Of a stretch of DNA of 15,461 nucleotides, positions 6,842-15,461 are shown piece after piece. The position numbers and the translations under genes were made by a program. The stretch lies in the NCBI GenBank assembly GCA_025353085.1, contig JANXRI010000097.1, positions 1-15,461 on the forward strand. The letters run 5' to 3'. Numbering within the stretch: the stretch's first letter is position 1; each line of letters starts with the position of its first letter. This DNA is from Betaproteobacteria bacterium. Lineage in GTDB: Bacteria > Pseudomonadota > Gammaproteobacteria > Burkholderiales > SG8-41. The notes below the pieces were generated by a model. That model was not told the origin of the DNA. It worked only from the letters and a program-made list of their open reading frames with translations, and made no database searches.

Positions 6842-6868
6842 CGTGGCATCAGGCGCCACGACGGTTTT
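6842..6868 (+). terminator. Hairpin with short T run after atpG (attenuator or mRNA stabiliser)
   Basis: CGTGGC (6842-6847) pairs with GCCACG (6855-6860) around a 7-base loop, beginning at the base after the atpG stop. ACGG and then TTTT (6865-6868) follow. The stem is short and the T run weak and displaced, so full termination within an operon that must continue to atpD is unlikely. Partial attenuation, RNA stabilisation or chance are all possible. Confidence 0.4.
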
Positions 6869-6910
6869 GACATTAAACAAATATCGAATTGATCCGTTAG
6901 AAAGAACGCT

Positions 6911-8338
<1,428 letters not shown>

Positions 8339-8347
8339 CGGGCAATC

Positions 8348-8770
8348 ATGGCGCATACCCTGCATGTAGACGTTGTCAGCGCCGAAGAGAGCATTTATTC
8401 GGGCGAGGCGGAATTCGTGGTGGTGCCGGGCGAAGCCGGTGAACTTGGCATTTATCCTCAGCACACGCCGCTCATTACGCGGATCAAGCCCGGTTCAGTG
8501 CGCATCAAACCGCCGGGCGGCGCAGCCGAAGAATTGATTTTCGTCGCGGGCGGCATACTCGAAGTGCAGCCTAAACTGGTAACGGTGCTCGCGGATACCG
8601 CCATTCGCGGAAGTGATCTTGACGAAGCGAAAGCCAACGAAGCGATTAAGCGCGCGGAGGAAGCGCGTGGGAAGGCGCAGGATAAACTTGAAATCGCATC
8701 TGTCGAAGCCGAGTTGTCGATGCTCGCTGCGCAGCTCGCTGCGATTCGCAAGTTGCGGCAGAAAAAATAA
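8348..8770 (+). CDS. atpC: F1Fo ATP synthase subunit epsilon
   Basis: Epsilon binds gamma and the c-ring and can inhibit ATP hydrolysis. The 140-residue protein (E. coli 139) has the N-terminal beta-sandwich with motifs VSAEESIYSGEAEFV, PGEAGELGIYPQHTPL and a GGILEVQPKLVTVLADTA stretch. A C-terminal two-helix domain (about residues 88-138, rich in A, E, K and R) is the mobile inhibitory element, so the full regulatory form is present. ATG 8348 lies 9 bases after atpD and lacks a clear Shine-Dalgarno, so coupling with atpD is likely. It is the last gene of the atp operon; two hairpins follow within 90 bases. Confidence 0.96.
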   Translation: MAHTLHVDVVSAEESIYSGEAEFVVVPGEAGELGIYPQHTPLITRIKPGSVRIKPPGGAAEELIFVAGGILEVQPKLVTVLADTAIRGSDLDEAKANEAIKRAEEARGKAQDKLEIASVEAELSMLAAQLAAIRKLRQKK

Positions 8771-8790
8771 CTGAGTCGTCGGATTACGCG

Positions 8791-8819
8791 AGTTCGAATG
8801 ACCCGACGTCAATCGAACT
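8791..8819. repeat. Inverted repeat (12-bp arms, 5-base loop) after atpC
   Basis: AGTTCGAATGAC (8791-8802) pairs with GTCAATCGAACT (8808-8819) at 11 of 12 positions, with loop CCGAC. It has no T run, so it is not itself a standard terminator. It lies 20 bases after the atpC stop and 12 bases before the terminator stem. It could protect the 3' end of the atp mRNA or be a protein-binding operator. A competing pairing CGTCGG (8777-8782) with CCGACG (8803-8808) exists. Confidence 0.65.
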
Positions 8820-8826
8820 GGCAGCA

Positions 8827-8860
8827 ACAACAAGGCGGCTGCGGCCGCCTTTGCTTTGTT
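8827..8860 (+). terminator. Rho-independent terminator ending the atp operon
   Basis: AAGGCGGC (8832-8839) and GCCGCCTT (8844-8851) form a perfect 8-bp GC-rich stem with loop TGCG. It is extended by ACAA (8827-8830) with TTGT (8856-8859) across a small internal loop, and a T-rich tail ends at 8860. This is the strongest terminator-like structure in the window and separates the ATP synthase genes from glpD. The flanking bases would also give a moderate T-rich tail on the other strand. Confidence 0.8.
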
Positions 8861-8882
8861 ATGGATCGCGTTAGATTAAAAT
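8855..8882 (+). promoter_or_regulatory. Possible sigma70 promoter for glpD-glmU-glmS-recQ
   Basis: TTTGTT (8855-8860), 16 bases, then TAAAAT (8877-8882). The -10 matches the consensus at five of six positions; the -35 is poor and overlaps the terminator tail. It is the best candidate I see before glpD, but activity is uncertain. Confidence 0.35.
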
Positions 8883-8895
8883 GACCATGATCATT
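8880..8895. promoter_or_regulatory. Small inverted repeat near the putative glpD start site
   Basis: AATGA (8880-8884) and TCATT (8891-8895) are inverted around 6 bases and include the palindrome ATGATCAT (8887-8894). It overlaps the putative -10 and start region of glpD, so it could be an operator. The arms are short and it may be chance; it does not resemble the E. coli GlpR site as I recall it. Confidence 0.25.
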
Positions 8896-8911
8896 AACCT
8901 GGGGCCGGCAC

Positions 8912-10435
8912 GTGGGTGTAAACGCGCACTTCGATGTGCTCATCATCGGCGGGGGCATCAACGGCGCCGGAATCGCGCGCGACGCGGCCGGCCGCGGCCT
9001 CTCGGTTCTCCTCGTTGAAAAGAACGATCTCGCCTCCGCAACATCGTCCGCCAGCAGCAAACTCATTCACGGCGGTCTGCGCTATTTAGAGCAATACGAG
9101 TTTCGCCTCGTCGCCGAAGCGTTGAGCGAGCGCGAAGTCCTGTTGAACATAGCGCCGCATCTGGTCCATCCGCTGCTGTTCGTGATGCCGCACGTGCCTG
9201 CATTGCGGCCGCGGTGGATGATCCGCGCCGGACTTTATTTATATGACCATCTCGGCCGCCGCACGCGGTTGCCCGCCTCGCACGGCGTTGATTTGCGCCA
9301 GTCGGTCTACGGGGCGGGCCTTAAGCCTGCGCTGACCAACGGGTTCGTGTACGCCGACTGCCGGGTCGATGATGCGCGGCTTGTCATCGCCAATGCGATG
9401 GCCGCCCATGAACTCGGGGCCGAAGTTTCGACGCGCACCGAATGCTTATCGGCGAAACGCCTCGGCGAAAACTGGCAGGCGACCTTGCGCAGCGCAGACG
9501 GTGAAACGCGCACAATAAGCGCGCGAGCGCTGATCAACGCCGCCGGACCGTGGGTCAAACAAGTCCTGAATGAACGGCTGCATCAGCCAAGCCAGGACAA
9601 CGTCAAGTTCGTCAAGGGCAGCCACATCGTGGTGCCGCGGCAATATGAAGGCGACCACGCTTTCATATTGCAGAACGACGATCGGCGCGTGGTTTTCATG
9701 ATTCCATACGAAGATCGGTTGACGCTGATCGGCACGACCGATATCGCCCTCACCGGCAATCTTGCCGAGCCCGCCGCGAGTGTGGAAGAAATTACTTACC
9801 TGTGCGAGGCGGCGAACCGCTATCTGGCGCGCCCAATCGCGCCGCACGACGTCGTATGGAGCTACGCAGGCGTGCGCCCTCTGTATGACGATGGCACAGC
9901 GAACCCATCGGCGATTACGCGCGATTACACACTACGCCTGGACGCTGACTCGGATAATGGCCCAGTGCTGTCGGTTTTTGGCGGCAAGATCACTACCTAT
10001 CGCAAGCTCGCGGAGCACGCACTTGAGAAATTGCGCCCCTGGTTTCGCGCCATGCGCTCGACCTGGACCGCTGGTACTGCGTTGCCTGGCGGTGATTTAA
10101 CGGCCGGATTTGAAAAATTTACCGAGAGCGAATTAAAAAACCGTTACCCGTGGTTACCGAAAACACTGCGCCGCGCACTCGCGCGTCGCCACGGTTCATC
10201 GGTGCACACGATATTGAAAAGCGCGCAATCAGTCACTGATTTGGGAAAATGTTTTGGCGCCGAACTTTTTGCGCGCGAAGTTGACTACCTTATCCAGCAT
10301 GAATGGGCGCGCACCGCGGAAGATATTCTGTATCGCCGCACCAAGACGGGGCTGCAACTTACGGCTCAGCAGTGTGAAATGCTCGCGAACTACGTCGCCG
10401 CGCGAGTCGCAACAAGCGGAATGCCCGTGAGATAA
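8912..10435 (+). CDS. glpD: Respiratory (FAD) glycerol-3-phosphate dehydrogenase
   Basis: GlpD oxidises sn-glycerol-3-phosphate to dihydroxyacetone phosphate at the inner membrane and passes electrons to quinone. The 507-residue protein (E. coli about 501) begins with an FAD-binding Rossmann motif FDVLIIGGGINGAGIARDA (GGGINGAG at 13-20). It is followed by the family signature SSKLIHGGLRYLE (about 48-60), a central INAAGPWV motif and, late in the FAD domain, FGGKITTYRKLAE. The C-terminal helical domain is complete. The chosen start is GTG 8912 with GGGG at 8901-8904; no ATG in frame fits the N-terminus better. glmU begins 7 bases after its stop, so the two are probably co-transcribed. No glpK, glpF or glpR lies beside it. 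Confidence 0.95.
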   Translation: MGVNAHFDVLIIGGGINGAGIARDAAGRGLSVLLVEKNDLASATSSASSKLIHGGLRYLEQYEFRLVAEALSEREVLLNIAPHLVHPLLFVMPHVPALRPRWMIRAGLYLYDHLGRRTRLPASHGVDLRQSVYGAGLKPALTNGFVYADCRVDDARLVIANAMAAHELGAEVSTRTECLSAKRLGENWQATLRSADGETRTISARALINAAGPWVKQVLNERLHQPSQDNVKFVKGSHIVVPRQYEGDHAFILQNDDRRVVFMIPYEDRLTLIGTTDIALTGNLAEPAASVEEITYLCEAANRYLARPIAPHDVVWSYAGVRPLYDDGTANPSAITRDYTLRLDADSDNGPVLSVFGGKITTYRKLAEHALEKLRPWFRAMRSTWTAGTALPGGDLTAGFEKFTESELKNRYPWLPKTLRRALARRHGSSVHTILKSAQSVTDLGKCFGAELFAREVDYLIQHEWARTAEDILYRRTKTGLQLTAQQCEMLANYVAARVATSGMPVR

Positions 10436-10442
10436 TTCGGTG

Positions 10443-11804
10443 ATGTCTGTCAATGTCGTCATACTCGCCGCGGGCCAGGGCAAACGCATGCAATCGACGC
10501 TGCCCAAGGTGCTGCATCCGCTGGCGGGTCTGCCGTTACTTTCGCATGTGCTCACTACTGCGCGCGCTTTAAATCCCACTCACATTTGTGTCGTTTACGG
10601 TCATGGCGGCGAGCAGGTACCCAATGCGCTGCGGGCGCCGGATTTGAGCTTCGTCAAGCAGGAACCGCAACTCGGTACCGGGCACGCGCTGCAGCAGGCG
10701 TTGCCGCTGATCGACGCGCGTAAAGATACGCTGGTGCTTTATGGTGACGTCCCGCTGATCGCGGCGACGACGCTTAAGGCGTTATGCGCGGGCAGCGGCG
10801 AACGCTTGCGTATTTTGACTGCAGAGGTCGCCGACCCGGTCGGTTACGGCCGGATCGTGCGCAATGACATCAATGCGATCATCGCGATCATTGAAGAAAA
10901 AGATGCGACGGATATACAGCGTTGCATCGCTGAAATAAATACCGGCATCATGTTGCTGCCAGGTAAACGGCTGGCAAGCTGGCTCGAGCGGTTGTCGAAC
11001 CGCAATGCGCAGCGCGAGTATTACCTGACTGACGTCGTCGCGCTCGCGGTCAAGGACAACTTCAGAATCGAATCGTGCACGCCGGATGATCCGAGCGAAA
11101 TTCTCGGCGTCAACAGCATGCGCCAGCTCGCCGAACTCGAGTGCATTCAACGCCAGCGCAATGCCAACCGGCTGCTCGATGCGGGTGTCGCACTGGCCGA
11201 TCCGTTGCGCATCGATGTGCGCGGCGATCTGCGCTGCGGGCGCGACGTGCGGATCGACGTCAATTGCGTATTCGAAGGCAGCGTCGACCTTGGCGACAAT
11301 GTGGTGGTCGGTGCCAATTGCATTCTTCGTAATGTGAATATCGGCGCGACAACGCGCGTTGAGCCGTTTTCCTTTATAGATGACGCGATGATCGGCAAGA
11401 ACTGCCGCATCGGCCCCTATGCCCGCATCCGCCCCGGCACCAAGCTCGCGGCCGACGTGCATATCGGGAATTTTGTCGAAGTCAAAGCAGCGGACATCGG
11501 CATCGGTTCCAAGGCCAATCATTTGTCCTATATTGGAGACACGACGATCGGGCGTAATGTGAACGTCGGCGCCGGAACCATCACGTGCAATTACGATGGC
11601 GTCAACAAACATCGCACGGTAATTGAAGACAATGTTTTGATCGGGTCAGACGTGCAGTTGGTGGCGCCGGTTACCGTGCATGCGGGTGCGACCATTGCCG
11701 CCGGCGCGACGATTACCAAAGACGTGCAGGCCGGTGAACTCGCGCTGACTGAGAAAAAGCAGATCGTTAAACCCGGCTGGCAGCGGCCGGTTAAAAAGCG
11801 CTGA
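10443..11804 (+). CDS. glmU: Bifunctional GlcNAc-1-P uridyltransferase / glucosamine-1-P acetyltransferase
   Basis: GlmU acetylates glucosamine-1-phosphate with acetyl-CoA and then couples the product to UTP, giving UDP-GlcNAc for peptidoglycan and LPS. From ATG 10443 the protein has 453 residues (E. coli 456). The N-terminal nucleotidyltransferase domain shows LAAGQGKRMQSTLPKVLH (8-25), QLGTGHA (76-82) and the metal-binding aspartate in LYGDVPL (D102). From about residue 250 the sequence is a left-handed beta-helix of hexapeptide repeats, with the acetyltransfer histidine in KANHLSYIGD (H360). GTG at 10440 directly before the ATG is in frame and cannot be excluded; neither has a strong Shine-Dalgarno. 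glmS follows after 38 bases. Confidence 0.97.
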   Translation: MSVNVVILAAGQGKRMQSTLPKVLHPLAGLPLLSHVLTTARALNPTHICVVYGHGGEQVPNALRAPDLSFVKQEPQLGTGHALQQALPLIDARKDTLVLYGDVPLIAATTLKALCAGSGERLRILTAEVADPVGYGRIVRNDINAIIAIIEEKDATDIQRCIAEINTGIMLLPGKRLASWLERLSNRNAQREYYLTDVVALAVKDNFRIESCTPDDPSEILGVNSMRQLAELECIQRQRNANRLLDAGVALADPLRIDVRGDLRCGRDVRIDVNCVFEGSVDLGDNVVVGANCILRNVNIGATTRVEPFSFIDDAMIGKNCRIGPYARIRPGTKLAADVHIGNFVEVKAADIGIGSKANHLSYIGDTTIGRNVNVGAGTITCNYDGVNKHRTVIEDNVLIGSDVQLVAPVTVHAGATIAAGATITKDVQAGELALTEKKQIVKPGWQRPVKKR

Positions 11805-11842
11805 AAGAACCAACAATCGTGACCAGGAAAAGGTAAAACGCC

Positions 11843-13649
<1,807 letters not shown>

Positions 13650-13657
<8 letters not shown>

Positions 13658-15461
13658 GCACGCCGATTTAGCCGCGCCACCCGACGCCCGCTCTATTCTC
13701 AAAGCCGTTTTCGGCTATGCCGCTTTTCGCGGGCCGCAGGCGGACATCGTGGAGCACGTCGTCAGCGGCCGCGACTGCCTCGTGTTGATGCCGACCGGCG
13801 GTGGCAAATCCTTGTGTTATCAGATTCCCGCATTGTTGCGCGCCGGCACCGGCGTTGTGGTGTCGCCGCTCATTGCATTGATGCAGGACCAGGTCGCTGC
13901 GTTACTTGAAGCCGGCGTGCGGGCGGCGTTTCTGAATTCGTCGCTTAGCAATGCCGACGCCGCGGCGGTCGAGCGCGCGCTGATCGCAGGTGAGCTCGAT
14001 CTTGTTTACGTCGCGCCCGAGCGGCTAACCACTCCGCGCTTCATGCAGTTGCTGAGCCAACTGAGCAGCACCGGCAAGCTCGCGCTGTTTGCGATCGACG
14101 AGGCCCATTGTGTCGCGCAGTGGGGCCATGATTTTCGTCCCGAGTACATTCAGCTGTCGATTCTCCACGAACGCTTCCCACAGGTACCGCGCATTGCATT
14201 GACCGCGACAGCCGACCAGCAGACGCGCGAAGAAATCATCACCCGCCTGGGCCTGGATGGCGCGCGGACTTTCGTTGCCAGTTTCGACCGCCCGAATATT
14301 CGTTATCGCATCGTCGAGAAGGCCGATGCGAAGGCGCAGCTGCTCGCGTTTTTGCAGACCGAGCATGCGCACGACGCAGGCATTGTCTATTGTCTGTCAC
14401 GGCGCAAGGTCGAGGAGACCGCCGCGTGGCTCGGCGATCAAGGTCTGAATGCGCTTGCCTATCACGCTGGCATGGACACGGCGACACGCACGCGGCATCA
14501 AGCGCGTTTTCTGCGCGAAGACGGCATCATTATGGTGGCCACAATTGCCTTCGGCATGGGGATCGACAAACCCGATGTGCGCTTCGTTGCACACCTTGAT
14601 TTGCCGAAAAGCATCGAAGGCTATTATCAGGAGACCGGGCGGGCGGGCCGCGACGGCGCACCTGCCGATGCGTGGATGGCGTACGGACTCGCCGACGTCG
14701 TGAATCATCGCCGTATGATTGAGGCGTCGGAAGCCGACGAACAATTTAAGCGCGTCGCCGGCGCCAAGCTCGACGCGCTGCTCGGCCTTTGCGAAGCGAC
14801 CGCGTGCCGCCGCGTGAGGCTGCTCGGGTATTTCGGCGAGGCGTCGGGAGCCTGCGGCAATTGCGACATCTGCCTCGAACCGCCTGAAGTGTGGGATGGC
14901 ACACTCGCAGCGAAGAAGGCGCTGTCATGCGCGTTCCGCTGCGGCCAGCGTTTCGGCGCGGGCCATTTGATCGACGTTCTGCTCGGCAACGAGACGCAGC
15001 GCGTAATCCAGTGGGGACATCGCGAACTCAGCACGTTCGGTATTGGGAAGGAACTCGACAAAAAACAATGGCAAGCGGTTTATCGCCAACTCGTTGCCCA
15101 GGGCTTTCTGGCGGTCGATCATGGCGGCTATGGCGCGTTGCAACTAACCGAAGCGAGCCGTGGCGTGTTGACCGGCGAGCAAACGATTCATCTGCGTAAG
15201 GCGCAGGAAAAGCGGCGCACGCGCAGCGCCTCAAAAAGCAGCAACGCCGCGATTTCGCTCGACGGGGCGGCGCACGACCGGTGGGAGCGCCTGCGCACTT
15301 GGCGGGCGGCAATCGCCAAGGAGCACGGAGTGCCCGCCTACGTAGTGTTTCACGACGCGACGCTCGCCGAGTTGGCCCGCGAATGTCCGTCGACTGTCGA
15401 TGCGCTTAGTCGAATCTCCGGGGTGGGTGCGCGCAAGCTCGAGCGCTATGGTGAAGACCTG
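13650..15461 (+). CDS. recQ: ATP-dependent DNA helicase RecQ (3' end outside the window)
   Basis: RecQ is a 3'-5' superfamily 2 helicase acting in recombination and fork repair. The frame is open from 13647 to the last base; 604 codons are visible from TTG 13650, near the full E. coli length of 609. Motifs in order: Q-motif FGYAAFRGPQ (21-30), P-loop MPTGGGKS (47-54), DEAHC (150-154) with WGHDFRPEY, TATAD (185-189), VATIAFGMGIDKPDV (296-310) and QETGRAGRDG (327-336). Next are a zinc-binding set of four cysteines (C386, C402, C405, C408), an RQC winged helix (about 420-530) and an HRDC domain running to the edge. No ATG lies near the expected N-terminus and an in-frame TAA precedes (13644-13646), so TTG is the likely start, overlapping glmS by 8 bases. 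Confidence 0.94.

Noticed and set aside
6867..6872. Perfect TTGACA before atpD, suggesting an internal promoter
   Set aside because: No reasonable -10 hexamer occurs 15-19 bases downstream (for example TGATCC at 17), so the hexamer alone is not enough.
10289..10297. TTATCCAGC inside glpD, similar to a DnaA box
   Set aside because: It mismatches the consensus TTATCCACA at two positions, is isolated and is inside a gene.
10782..11612. Minus-strand open frame (276 codons) opposite glmU
   Set aside because: It is a periodic antisense product caused by the hexapeptide repeats of GlmU, not a separate gene.

Overview
The window reads as a housekeeping segment of a chromosome from a Gram-negative proteobacterium, most likely a betaproteobacterium. 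This rests on gene order (rsmG-parA-parB-atpI-atpBEFHAGDC, then glmU-glmS), on protein style (a c subunit with a GACIG motif and an ANPLL tail, and a beta subunit opening with IVQCIGAV), and on GC-rich codon use with GTG and TTG starts. I recalled these family features rather than searching for them, so the lineage is an inference. Every gene is on the + strand, the window is almost completely coding, and no gap exceeds 300 bases.

Layout. Bases 1-59 hold the tail of rsmG (16S rRNA m7G methyltransferase), which overlaps the start of parA by one base. parA and parB (59-1707) encode the chromosome-partition ATPase and the parS-binding CTPase. A strong sigma70-type promoter at 1735-1764 lies in the short gap after parB. 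It drives the complete F1Fo ATP synthase operon atpI-B-E-F-H-A-G-D-C (1789-8770). All nine genes look intact, and the key catalytic and proton-carrying residues I checked are present. The operon ends in two successive hairpins, the second a good Rho-independent terminator (8827-8860).

A second unit follows: glpD (respiratory glycerol-3-phosphate dehydrogenase), glmU and glmS (two enzymes of UDP-GlcNAc synthesis), and recQ (DNA helicase). They have short gaps or overlap, so they are probably co-transcribed from a weak promoter just before glpD. recQ starts at an unusual TTG inside the end of glmS, runs off the window, and is probably almost complete.

How the genes work together. ParA and ParB segregate the origin region. 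The atp operon makes the whole ATP synthase plus its assembly helper AtpI. GlpD feeds electrons from glycerol-3-phosphate into the quinone pool, and so indirectly the proton gradient used by the synthase. GlmS and GlmU turn fructose-6-phosphate into the UDP-GlcNAc needed for peptidoglycan and LPS.

I found no mobile element, CRISPR array, RNA gene, defence system or unknown gene. The points worth a second look are small: a 31-bp imperfect tandem duplication straddling the stop codon of atpA, hairpins after atpG and atpC, the placement of glpD between atpC and glmU, two glycine-position substitutions in the c subunit, and the TTG start of recQ. I do not see an undescribed system here.
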